DNA of 52,335 bases, taken from the IMG/VR virus record IMGVR_UViG_3300020439_000007, positions 1-52,335 of that record, one strand, 5' to 3'. Both the position numbers and the translations under genes were made by a program. The notes beneath the pieces were generated by a model that ran no database searches, was not told the DNA's origin, and saw only the letters and a list, made by a program, of their open reading frames with translations. Positions 37,471 through 45,312 of the stretch are shown in pieces. The stretch is from a virus. How positions within the stretch are numbered: the stretch's first letter is position 1; every line of letters begins with the position of its first letter.

Positions 37471-37682
37471 TGGACTTAGATGATCAGGTAAAATTTGGTC
37501 ATCTACTTCTACATGATAGGAAGTGTAGAACTTGTGGTGAGAGAAAGAATCTTATAGAAGGATTTTACAGAACCAGAAAGGATCGAGGGGCGATTCCCTC
37601 ATCATTCTCATATGAATGCAAAGAGTGTACAAAAAAGAGAGTCAAGAAGTCTTCAAATGCTTGGGAGTACCCAGATTGGTAG
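37470..37682 (+). CDS. Small zinc-ribbon protein, 70 aa
   Basis: ATG shares a base with the previous stop (TAATG). It has two Cys pairs, CRTCGERKNL (about residues 19-22) and YECKECTKKR (about 49-52), spaced by 26 residues with a GFYRTRKDRG turn, which is a zinc-ribbon layout. The C-xx-C...F-Y-x-R...Y-x-C-K-x-C-xx-x-R pattern is like the small zinc fingers attached to HNH or VSR-type nucleases and some phage transcription factors. No HNH residues or other catalytic motif follow (the tail is SSNAWEYPDW). It may bind DNA, RNA or a phage protein; function unknown. It is the third gene in a gp17-membrane-zinc string of one-base overlaps. Confidence 0.68.
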   Translation: MDLDDQVKFGHLLLHDRKCRTCGERKNLIEGFYRTRKDRGAIPSSFSYECKECTKKRVKKSSNAWEYPDW

Positions 37683-37719
37683 TTCACGCTGAAATTCCCC
37701 GCGTAAATGCCCTTTTTCC

Positions 37720-37725
37720 TAAATA
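37720..37725 (+). promoter_or_regulatory. Putative late promoter (CCTAAATA) upstream of gp18
   Basis: TTTCCTAAATATTTTC lies in the 81-base gap between the zinc-ribbon gene and gp18, with the expected start near 37731, followed by AAGGAGA (37749-37755) and ATG at 37764. gp18 therefore has its own promoter and a strong ribosome-binding site. The rest of the gap shows only a weak CTGAAA/TTTCAG pair (37688-37693 with 37727-37732). Confidence 0.6.
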
Positions 37726-37763
37726 TTTTCAGATAAACTGAGACTTACAAGGAGACAGAATCC

Positions 37764-40568
37764 ATGGCGACTCCTCAATTATCTCCTGGTGTATTAACTA
37801 GAGAGGTTGACTTAACCGTAGGAAGAGCTGAGAACGTTCTTGATAATATTGGAGGTATTGCGGGTCCTTTTGAACGTGGACCTGTTAATGAACCAATCAC
37901 GGTATCTACCGAGCAAGAATTCATCAACAACTTCGGCAAACCAAAAACAGAGGACAATCAGTATGAATACTGGATGTCTGGATCTGCATATCTACAGTAC
38001 GGTGGTATCCTCAAAGTAGTTCGTACTGATGGAGCAAACCTGACCAATGCTAACGTTGGTATTGGAACATCCGCACTGGCAGACACAAAGATCAAGAATT
38101 TTGATGACTACAATAGCAACTATGCTACTGCAGCATCCAACTTCTACTATGCAGCAAAGAACCCAGGAACTTGGGCAAATAACCTTAAGATTTGCGTCAT
38201 TGACGACTTAGGTGACCAAATCCTCGGTATTGGAACAACTTCTGGTGCTTCTGTTGGTGCTCAAGTTGGTTACGGTGTCACCGTTGACATCAGTGGACAG
38301 GTAATTCCTGGAGCAGGAACAACTCAAGCCTTTACTGGATATCTGAAGGGAGTCGTAACTCAAGTTGTTGACACTCCAGAGATTGGATTAACTGCAGTTA
38401 CTGTTAAGATTCACTCCAGAGTATCTACTGGTGGTACACAACCAGGAAGACACTACAGAGTTCCTTACACTGAGAATAGTGCATATTCTTCCTTCTTAAA
38501 AGGTCAAAGAATCAGCTTCATCGATAATAATGGATTAGTTGCTTCTCCAGTAGACTCTATTGCTACAGTTGGAATCACAACATCTACTCCTATCAATGGT
38601 GAGCAAGGACAATCCTATACTGGTGTAGGAGGAACTTCTTCTGGTTCTGGTAGTCAAGCAACATTCACCATTACAAGAAACAATACAGATGGTAATGTTG
38701 ATGCTTCTGGTGTCGTACTGGTAAATGCAGGTTTAGGATACACTGTAGGTGAGACCGTATCTATCGGTGGTTCTTCTGTTGGTGGTTTTGATCTCCATCA
38801 AGGTGCTATTAAGACAATTGGTCTCACAACTTCCACTACTGTCCCTGCAGCATCTAATGGTGTATACCTGAGTGTTGCTGGCGTAAGCACAGTTGGTTCT
38901 GGCGTCTCCTTCAATGTTTACAGAGATGCATCTGGTGGAATTGGAACTGTAACTGCAACAAACACTGGTCTTGCTTATGCAAACGGTGGCACAGTTACTA
39001 TTCCAGGTAATGTAATTGGTGGTGTCACCCCAGGTGATGATGCTACTATGACAATCTCTGCACTTAGAGATGACAAGATTGTTCTTGAAATCACTCAGGC
39101 AGATTCTAGAGTCGAAATTGCTGGTGTTGATGACTGGTACAATTCTCAAACATTAGGTTTGGAGAATTCCACGATTTACTGGAGCACACTTGCACCAAAA
39201 CCAGGAACTTCTGCATATTCTGCTGAGCGTAATGCTGAAAATGATGAGTTGCACGTCGTTGTTGTTGACGATGATGGATCTGTAACTGGTGTAAGAGGTA
39301 ATATCCTTGAGAAGCACGTTGCTCTGTCTAAGGCAAAAGATGCAGTATCTCAGGTTAATTCTCCTCAAAAGATCTGGTATAAGAATTATCTAGCAAACTT
39401 CTCCGAATATCTCTACGCTGGAGGTAATCAGAGTACAAATAACGATAATTACCACAATACCTTCCCAACATCGACTGTATTTACTGAAGCAGCAACTGCA
39501 ACCATTTATCAGGGTGCAGATCCAGCAACAACATTCAGTGTTCCATCTGCTATCTCACAACTTCAATGGGATAAAGATGCACAGGGTCAAACCTTTAGTT
39601 CTATTGGTGCTGCTTCATATGTTCTTGAGAACGGTAAAAATTACACTTCTCAAGGTAATCTGAAGGCATCTCTTGGAGATATAATCACAGCATACGATCT
39701 CTTCAATAACAAAGAGGATGTTGCAGTTGATTATCTCATCATGGGTCCTGGTTGCGATTCAATTACTGATAGCCAAGCAAAAGCAAATCGTTTGATCTCC
39801 ATCGCAGATGGTAGAAAGGATTGTGTTGCGGTAATCTCTCCTCATAGAGCATCTATCGTAGACCTTACGAATCCATCTGTACAGACAAACAATCTGCTTC
39901 AGTTCTTCGGACCACTAACTTCCTCATCTTATGCAATCTTTGATAGTGGTTACAAGTACACCTATGACAGATTTAACAATCTCTTCCGTTATGTACCATG
40001 TAATGCAGACATTGCTGGTTTGATGTGCCGCACAAATATCGTTGCATACCCATGGTTCTCCCCAGCGGGTCAGCAAAGAGGTATTATCAAGAATGCAATT
40101 AAACTTGCATACAATCCTGATAAGGCACAAAGAGACGCTCTGTATTCTGCAAGAATTAACTCTGTTGTTAATCAGTCTGGTGCAGGTGTACTCCTCTTTG
40201 GTGATAAGACCGCGCTCGCATATGCGTCCGCATTCGATAGAATCAATGTTCGCCGCCTGTTCCTCACAGTTGAGCAATCTCTGCAGAGAGCAGCGGAAGC
40301 ACAACTCTTTGAATTCAACGATCAAATCACAAGATCTAACTTCGTGAACATCGTTGAACCATATCTTCGCGATATTCAAGCGAAGCGTGGAATCTATGAT
40401 TATCTGGTCATTTGTGATGAGACCAATAACACACCTGATGTTATTGATAACAACGAGTTCAGAGCAGACATCTTCCTGAAGCCTGCTAAGTCGATTAACT
40501 ACGTCACACTGACGTTTGTTGCTACCAGAACTGGCGTCTCCTTTGAAGAAGTCGCTGGTAGAGTCTGA
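37764..40568 (+). CDS. gp18: Tail sheath protein gp18
   Basis: 934 residues against 659 in T4, forming the contractile sheath around the gp19 tube. The N-terminus SPGVLTREVDLTVGRAENVL is the canonical sheath start, followed by GPFERGPVNEPITVSTEQEF. The conserved C-terminal domain shows GLMCRTNIVAYPWFSPAGQQ (~residues 753-772), FDRINVRRLFLTVEQSLQRA and INYVTLTFVATRTGVSFEEV just before the end. The added ~270 residues lie in the first half (~residues 130-430) and include IGTTSGASVGAQVGYG, two GxGY-type units (VNAGLGYTVGETVSIGG, TNTGLAYANGGTVTIPG) and Ser/Thr/Gly-rich strands, which would project outward from the sheath. It has a late promoter and strong Shine-Dalgarno; gp19 follows after 36 bases. 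Confidence 0.95.
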   Translation: MATPQLSPGVLTREVDLTVGRAENVLDNIGGIAGPFERGPVNEPITVSTEQEFINNFGKPKTEDNQYEYWMSGSAYLQYGGILKVVRTDGANLTNANVGIGTSALADTKIKNFDDYNSNYATAASNFYYAAKNPGTWANNLKICVIDDLGDQILGIGTTSGASVGAQVGYGVTVDISGQVIPGAGTTQAFTGYLKGVVTQVVDTPEIGLTAVTVKIHSRVSTGGTQPGRHYRVPYTENSAYSSFLKGQRISFIDNNGLVASPVDSIATVGITTSTPINGEQGQSYTGVGGTSSGSGSQATFTITRNNTDGNVDASGVVLVNAGLGYTVGETVSIGGSSVGGFDLHQGAIKTIGLTTSTTVPAASNGVYLSVAGVSTVGSGVSFNVYRDASGGIGTVTATNTGLAYANGGTVTIPGNVIGGVTPGDDATMTISALRDDKIVLEITQADSRVEIAGVDDWYNSQTLGLENSTIYWSTLAPKPGTSAYSAERNAENDELHVVVVDDDGSVTGVRGNILEKHVALSKAKDAVSQVNSPQKIWYKNYLANFSEYLYAGGNQSTNNDNYHNTFPTSTVFTEAATATIYQGADPATTFSVPSAISQLQWDKDAQGQTFSSIGAASYVLENGKNYTSQGNLKASLGDIITAYDLFNNKEDVAVDYLIMGPGCDSITDSQAKANRLISIADGRKDCVAVISPHRASIVDLTNPSVQTNNLLQFFGPLTSSSYAIFDSGYKYTYDRFNNLFRYVPCNADIAGLMCRTNIVAYPWFSPAGQQRGIIKNAIKLAYNPDKAQRDALYSARINSVVNQSGAGVLLFGDKTALAYASAFDRINVRRLFLTVEQSLQRAAEAQLFEFNDQITRSNFVNIVEPYLRDIQAKRGIYDYLVICDETNNTPDVIDNNEFRADIFLKPAKSINYVTLTFVATRTGVSFEEVAGRV

Positions 40569-40604
40569 TCTATTTGATAATTAAAACACGGAGGAATCTA
40601 ACAA

Positions 40605-41222
40605 ATGGCACGCGCAATCAGAACTATCAGCGCCTTTAAATCAAAATTAGCAGGTGGCGCTGCTAGACCCAACCTGTTCGAGGTTGAAATTCCAAGCTTC
40701 CCCGCCTTCGTGGCGGGAGACTGGGACAATGAAACTAGAGAGAAGTTCAGCTTCATGGCAAAGGCAGCAGCATTACCTGCTTCTAATGTTGCTCAAATCG
40801 AAATTCCATTCAGAGGAAGAGTTCTGAAGGTTGCGGGAGATCGCACCTTCGATGTGTGGACTGTCACCATCATTAACGATGAGGACTTCAAAATCCGCAC
40901 AGCAATGGAACAGTGGATGAACATGCTTAGCAAGTTGGATAACGCAACTGGCGCTACCAACCCAAGTTCCTACATGGTTGATGCATTTGTTCATCAACTG
41001 GGTAGAGGTATTAGCAAGAACTCCACTGGTCATGGTGGAGAGAACACTCAATACGAGGCACCTCTTAGAACCTACAGATTCTATGATATCTTCCCAACTA
41101 ATGTTGGTCAGATTGATCTGTCTTATGAATCAACTGATACTCCAGAGGAGTTTACAGTTGACTTCCAGGTACAATACTGGGCTGCTGGAGAAGGTGATCA
41201 AACTGGAACAATCATCAGTTGA
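40605..41222 (+). CDS. gp19: Tail tube protein gp19
   Basis: 205 residues (T4: 163). It polymerises into the inner tube through which DNA and internal proteins pass. The family pattern is clear: ARPNLFEVEIPSFPAFVAG (residues ~20-38), FSFMAKAAALPASNVAQIEI then PFRGRVLKVAGDRTFDVWTV, TVTIINDEDFKIRTAMEQWM (~84-103), and a C-terminal YRFYDIFPTNVGQIDLSYES plus FTVDFQVQYWAAGE. It is preceded by a strong ribosome-binding site (GGAGGAAT, 40590-40597), consistent with high expression. No TAAATA motif occurs in the short gap from gp18, so it is probably read from the gp18 transcript. A hairpin with a promoter follows its stop. Confidence 0.95.
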   Translation: MARAIRTISAFKSKLAGGAARPNLFEVEIPSFPAFVAGDWDNETREKFSFMAKAAALPASNVAQIEIPFRGRVLKVAGDRTFDVWTVTIINDEDFKIRTAMEQWMNMLSKLDNATGATNPSSYMVDAFVHQLGRGISKNSTGHGGENTQYEAPLRTYRFYDIFPTNVGQIDLSYESTDTPEEFTVDFQVQYWAAGEGDQTGTIIS

Positions 41223-41227
41223 TCTAA

Positions 41228-41263
41228 GTTAGTGCTATTTGTTGTATAATAAATAGTACTAAC
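41228..41263 (+). promoter_or_regulatory. Late promoter inside a 13-bp inverted repeat between gp19 and gp20
   Basis: GTTAGTGCTATTT (41228-41240) pairs with AAATAGTACTAAC (41251-41263) over 13 bp with one G-U wobble and a 10-base loop. The late core ATAATAAATA spans the loop and the 3' arm (TAAATA 41250-41255). A TATAAT sits at 41245-41250. Read-through RNA from gp19 would fold this hairpin, followed by AGUUUUA (terminator-like). RNA starting at the promoter (about 41261) would not contain the 5' arm. gp20 at 41284 has no obvious Shine-Dalgarno. Confidence 0.65.
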
Positions 41264-41283
41264 AGTTTTACGCCCAAGTTATA

Positions 41284-42945
41284 ATGGCGAAATTATTTGG
41301 TTTTTCCATCGAAGATGGTGATAATAAGCCGAAAGGTGCAGTCTCCCCCGTTCCTCAGAATAATGAGGACGGGGTAGATCATTATCTGACGAGTGGATTT
41401 TTTGGTTCTTATGTTGACATTGAGGGCGTCTACAGATCTGAATATGATCTAATTAAACGTTATAGAGAGATGGCACTGCATCCAGAGGTGGATGGTGCGA
41501 TTGAAGATATTGTTAACGAAGCAATCGTAAGTGATACAAATGATAGTCCTGTTCAGATTGAATTATCTAATCTGAATGCAAGTGATGGTCTTAAGAAAAA
41601 AATCAGAGAGGAGTTCAAGTACCTTCTTGAATTGCTTGATTTTGATAAAAAAGCACATGAGATCTACAGGAACTGGTATGTAGATGGTAGACTTTATTAT
41701 CATAAAGTAATTGATCTCAAAAACCCCAGTGATGGTATTCAAGAACTGAGATACATTGATGCGCTGAAGATGCGTTTTGTTCGTCAGGCAGGAAAGCAAA
41801 AGAAGGAAGATATTAGATATCAACCAAATGCTGAGAAGGATCCTAAAGATGCAGGGTTCCCAAATATTCAAGAATACTTTATCTACAATCAATCTACAAG
41901 TCAGATTGGTTCTATCGCAAACAGAGGATCCAATCAAGCATCTCAAGGAATTAAGTTTGCAAAAGATTCGATCACCTATTGTACGTCTGGATTGGTAGAT
42001 CGCAATAAAAATCTTACTCTCTCATATTTGCATAAGGCAATCAAAGGTCTTAATCAACTTCGTATGATCGAAGACTCTTTGGTTATCTATCGTCTGAGTA
42101 GAGCACCTGAGCGTCGTATCTTTTATATTGATGTTGGTAATCTGCCTAAGATGAAGGCAGAACAGTATCTCCGTGATGTGATGATGAGATATCGCAACAA
42201 ACTTGTATACGATGCTCAAACTGGAGAGATCCGTGACGACAAGAAGTTCATGTCTATGTTGGAAGACTTCTGGCTTCCTAGACGTGAAGGTGGTCGTGGA
42301 ACGGAGATCTCTACTCTTCCTGGAGGTCAGAATCTTGGAGAATTGTCTGATATCAAATACTTCCAAGAAAAACTCTATCGTTCATTGAACGTTCCCACAT
42401 CCAGAATTGGTGGTCAAGAAGGATTCAATCTTGGTCGTTCCTCTGAAATTCTTAGAGATGAACTGAAGTTCACTAAGTTTGTTGGACGACTGAGAAAGAG
42501 ATTCTCTGCTATGTTCAACGATCTTCTCAAAACTCAGTTGATCCTTAAGAACATCGTATCTCCAGAAGATTGGAATACGATGTCAGAGCACATTCAATAT
42601 GATTTCCTTTATGATAATCACTTCTCTGAACTCAAAGATGCGGAGTTGATGACTGAGAGACTGAATATTGCTGCAACCGCAGAACCTTACATTGGTAAGT
42701 ATTACTCTCAAGATTATGTCCGCCGTAAAATTCTTCGTCAGACCGATGAAGAGATTATCGAACAGGACAAGTTGATCAAGCAAGAGATTGCTGCAGGAAT
42801 TATTCCTGATCCTAATGCACCTATTGATCCTGCAACAGGAGAACCAGTTCCCGCTGGGGGTGAAGACTTGGGAGACCCAATTCAAGAACCAAATCTTGAT
42901 GGAGTAAAAGACGGAGGAAGTACAGAAGCACCTGAAATAGTTTAA
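41284..42945 (+). CDS. gp20: Portal vertex protein gp20
   Basis: 553 residues (T4: 524). Twelve copies form the portal at the unique vertex, initiating head assembly and guiding DNA. The conserved portal segments are present: VDIEGVYRSEYDLIKRYREM (~residues 43-62), HPEVDGAIEDIVNEAIV, GRLYYHKVIDLKNPSDGIQE, then RIFYIDVGNLPKMKAEQYLR (~280-299), MMRYRNKLVYDAQTGEI, FWLPRREGGRGTEISTLPGG, and LYRSLNVPTSRIGGQEGFNL. The g20 region used for cyanophage diversity surveys falls within this stretch. The C-terminus is acidic and Pro-rich (PDPNAPIDPATGEPVPAGG). The accessory oxygenase-like gene starts 2 bases after its stop. Confidence 0.95.
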   Translation: MAKLFGFSIEDGDNKPKGAVSPVPQNNEDGVDHYLTSGFFGSYVDIEGVYRSEYDLIKRYREMALHPEVDGAIEDIVNEAIVSDTNDSPVQIELSNLNASDGLKKKIREEFKYLLELLDFDKKAHEIYRNWYVDGRLYYHKVIDLKNPSDGIQELRYIDALKMRFVRQAGKQKKEDIRYQPNAEKDPKDAGFPNIQEYFIYNQSTSQIGSIANRGSNQASQGIKFAKDSITYCTSGLVDRNKNLTLSYLHKAIKGLNQLRMIEDSLVIYRLSRAPERRIFYIDVGNLPKMKAEQYLRDVMMRYRNKLVYDAQTGEIRDDKKFMSMLEDFWLPRREGGRGTEISTLPGGQNLGELSDIKYFQEKLYRSLNVPTSRIGGQEGFNLGRSSEILRDELKFTKFVGRLRKRFSAMFNDLLKTQLILKNIVSPEDWNTMSEHIQYDFLYDNHFSELKDAELMTERLNIAATAEPYIGKYYSQDYVRRKILRQTDEEIIEQDKLIKQEIAAGIIPDPNAPIDPATGEPVPAGGEDLGDPIQEPNLDGVKDGGSTEAPEIV

Positions 42946-42947
42946 TT

Positions 42948-43610
42948 ATGAATTCATATCATAGGTTTTTGGATATTGGGGATTATGTCCCCAATATTGA
43001 CGTGTCAAAATATAGAACAGAAGGAATACGTTGGCCAGAGTTTCATAAACAATTACAGTTTAAAGATCTTGGCAACGATAAAATAAAACCATGGTTAGAG
43101 GGTATGGGATTTACCTCTACATGGATTGAATTTTTCTATACTCCACCACATGATGATGGAGTAATTCACTCCGATAATGTTTACTATGCTGACTGGGCAA
43201 AGCTAATATTTCAATTTAATGGTGAAGGTAGTACCATGAGATGGTGGAAGTCCGATATGGTAATGAGAGTCAGTACTAGTGCAGAGCAAGTTTGCTCTAC
43301 TCAAATTCCAGAGAGAAGTGAATATAATGTGGGTGATAGAACTAATGACCACTATCATGGGCAAGTTCTTGTAACCAGAGAGCAATACTCTACCTTACAA
43401 TATGAAGCAGATGTATCTACACCAAGTTTAGTGAATGTGGGTCCTCTCCATAGTTCACATAATCCAACAGACAATAAGAGATTCACTATTACTATTGCAC
43501 TGATGGATAAAAATACTCCTTATGAGAGGAGAATCTTATGGGACGAAGCAGTGGAAGCGTTCAAACCTTACACAGTTGATTCTTTAGTAAACCTTTACGT
43601 CTCAAAATAA
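42948..43610 (+). CDS. Putative 2-oxoglutarate/Fe(II)-dependent oxygenase-like protein, 220 aa
   Basis: ATG 2 bases after the gp20 stop, so it is probably coupled. The metal-binding facial triad expected of this superfamily is present: H-x-D in GVIHSDNVYY (H74, D76) and a distal His in VGPLHSSHNPTDNKRF (H168 or H171), with R178 seven to ten residues later as a 2OG carboxylate anchor. Strands follow in the usual double-stranded beta-helix order (WAKLIFQFNGEG, STMRWWKS, LVNVGPLH, RFTITIALMD). This resembles the small aspartyl/prolyl-hydroxylase-like oxygenases common in marine cyanophages; that is family knowledge, and the substrate is unknown. Its last 50 bases overlap, tail to tail, the radical SAM gene on the other strand. 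An inactive jelly-roll or cupin protein is the alternative. Confidence 0.6.
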   Translation: MNSYHRFLDIGDYVPNIDVSKYRTEGIRWPEFHKQLQFKDLGNDKIKPWLEGMGFTSTWIEFFYTPPHDDGVIHSDNVYYADWAKLIFQFNGEGSTMRWWKSDMVMRVSTSAEQVCSTQIPERSEYNVGDRTNDHYHGQVLVTREQYSTLQYEADVSTPSLVNVGPLHSSHNPTDNKRFTITIALMDKNTPYERRILWDEAVEAFKPYTVDSLVNLYVSK

Positions 43611-45312
43611 ACACAGTGTGAGGATCGTTTCTATCGAATTCCTTGAATTCTGTGTCTACCGCATAAGTATCTTTACCACATTGAATTTGATACGGGTATT
43701 CAGTGTCTTCATCAAAAATAAATGCCCTTTGGAGTTTTAAAGTATCTTCAGTGACTAGATTTAAATCAGATAGAATATCAAAAATACTTTCTTTATTTCT
43801 GAACATAAAGGCAAAACTTGCAGCATGAAGAGTGTGTCCATGTTTACCTTGATCTAAGATTTTACCAGTCTTCATGTAGTGAGACACAGATCTTTCAATT
43901 TCCCTATAGTGATCCCCAATAACACCAGGATCATTTTTTATGTAATCGAACAGTTTATCATAAAAAGACCGATACCCCATTCCAAGACTATTGAGATGTT
44001 TTGCAACAAGTTGAGTATATCCTGCAATATGAAATTGAATGACTAACCACCCGTAAAGATATGCTTCAATAAGTTCGTCATTAGTCATTGTGTTGGTTTC
44101 CGAGATCAACTCAATGACTTCTTTAATTCCATGATCATCTTTACTAAAGGACATATAGTCTTCAGCTTTGATAGTTTTAATGCCATGAACTTCTCTTGAC
44201 AGGGCACTATTTAAATCAGTATCACCAAACATTTGACAGAACCAAACATCTATAGATTCATGTTGCCCACACTCAAGTATCTGAGAAAATCCATCCTTCC
44301 AAGAATCTAAGGTTTCTTCAGGTAATCCAAGTATCAGTTCAGTATATGTCTTTACGCCATATTTTTTACTCTTCTCGATTTGCTCAGAAATTTTATTGAT
44401 ACTCATGTTCTTTCTCTTAATTGATTTAAGAGTCGGTTCATTCATACTTTGAACACTAAGTGTCACTCCTCTACTAATATCACCAAGAATTTGAGCAATC
44501 TCAAAGATGACTTCGGTTGAGTTCTTTGAATACTGAACATTAATCGCTTCTATTTTACCACGATTTGCTGCATCTCTGAAGAGCTTGGCAATCTCAAGGT
44601 CTCTCTCCTTGAACATTCCAAAGTTTGCATCTGCATTGAATATGAATCCAACATTATGTCTTGCTGCCCAATCAATGTCATGTTCGATTCTTTCTAATCC
44701 AAAGTGCTTAACTTTTTGATAAGTCATTCCACCCCAGTCACAATAAGTGCATCTGTGAGGACAACCTCTATTGGTCTCTATCGTCATAGACCAAAGAACG
44801 TCAGGATTGTCTGCAACTATTTTATTGAATACTCCCAATTGATATGGGCTTTGAAAGTCCAGGTCATCTATTCTTTCTTTTTTATAGATTCTCTCATAAG
44901 GTTCATGCATTATTATCTTCCTAAGAAGATCTAAAAATGATTGCTCACCTTCAGAGATAATAATACAGTCAATAAAGTCATACTTTGCAAGTTTCTCGGT
45001 TGCTTGAGGTCCTCCAAATTCTATAACGCAGTTTGGATACTTCTCCTTTATCAACTTGGCAACATGTAAATTGTATTGCTCATTCCAAATGTAAGTACTG
45101 AATGCACAAACTACTGGGTTCTCTAATCTAGCAACGAGTTCTTCTGGGTTCTCTCTTTTAAAAATAAAATCTTTTAAGTGATATCCACTAGCAACATCAC
45201 CATATTGTAAACAATATGCCCAGAGACAACCAACACTATAAGGTAACCAATACGTGTCTTCCTTTCTGACTTCTACCGCATACTGCGGTTGGAACATGTA
45301 TAAGTTTCTCAT
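43561..45312 (-). CDS. B12-binding-type radical SAM enzyme 1, 583 aa
   Basis: The radical SAM cluster motif C-x3-C-x2-C is in NRGCPHRCTYCDWGG (C184, C188, C191), with an ETNRGCP lead and a NADANFGMFKERDLEIAKLF segment (~residues 218-237), TLSVQSMNEPTL and ELILGLPEETLDSW following in order as in a TIM-barrel radical SAM domain. The N-terminal ~150 residues look like a cobalamin-binding Rossmann domain: VCAFSTYIWNEQY, VIEFGGPQATEK (GGP turn) and IIISEGEQSFLDLL. The classical D-x-H-x-x-G cobalamin motif is not seen. The last ~200 residues form an unrecognised helical domain. It overlaps the next operon gene by ATGA, and its 3' end overlaps the oxygenase-like gene. Enzymes of this class usually methylate or rearrange unactivated carbons or phosphinates. 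The substrate is unknown. Confidence 0.85.
   Translation of the reverse strand: MRNLYMFQPQYAVEVRKEDTYWLPYSVGCLWAYCLQYGDVASGYHLKDFIFKRENPEELVARLENPVVCAFSTYIWNEQYNLHVAKLIKEKYPNCVIEFGGPQATEKLAKYDFIDCIIISEGEQSFLDLLRKIIMHEPYERIYKKERIDDLDFQSPYQLGVFNKIVADNPDVLWSMTIETNRGCPHRCTYCDWGGMTYQKVKHFGLERIEHDIDWAARHNVGFIFNADANFGMFKERDLEIAKLFRDAANRGKIEAINVQYSKNSTEVIFEIAQILGDISRGVTLSVQSMNEPTLKSIKRKNMSINKISEQIEKSKKYGVKTYTELILGLPEETLDSWKDGFSQILECGQHESIDVWFCQMFGDTDLNSALSREVHGIKTIKAEDYMSFSKDDHGIKEVIELISETNTMTNDELIEAYLYGWLVIQFHIAGYTQLVAKHLNSLGMGYRSFYDKLFDYIKNDPGVIGDHYREIERSVSHYMKTGKILDQGKHGHTLHAASFAFMFRNKESIFDILSDLNLVTEDTLKLQRAFIFDEDTEYPYQIQCGKDTYAVDTEFKEFDRNDPHTVFILRRKGLLKNQLCKV

Noticed and set aside
43630-43650. 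GAATTC-CTT-GAATTC hairpin as a terminator for the convergent genes
   Set aside because: No T-run follows on either strand and the sequence codes for a conserved-looking stretch of radical SAM 1 (KEF repeated).
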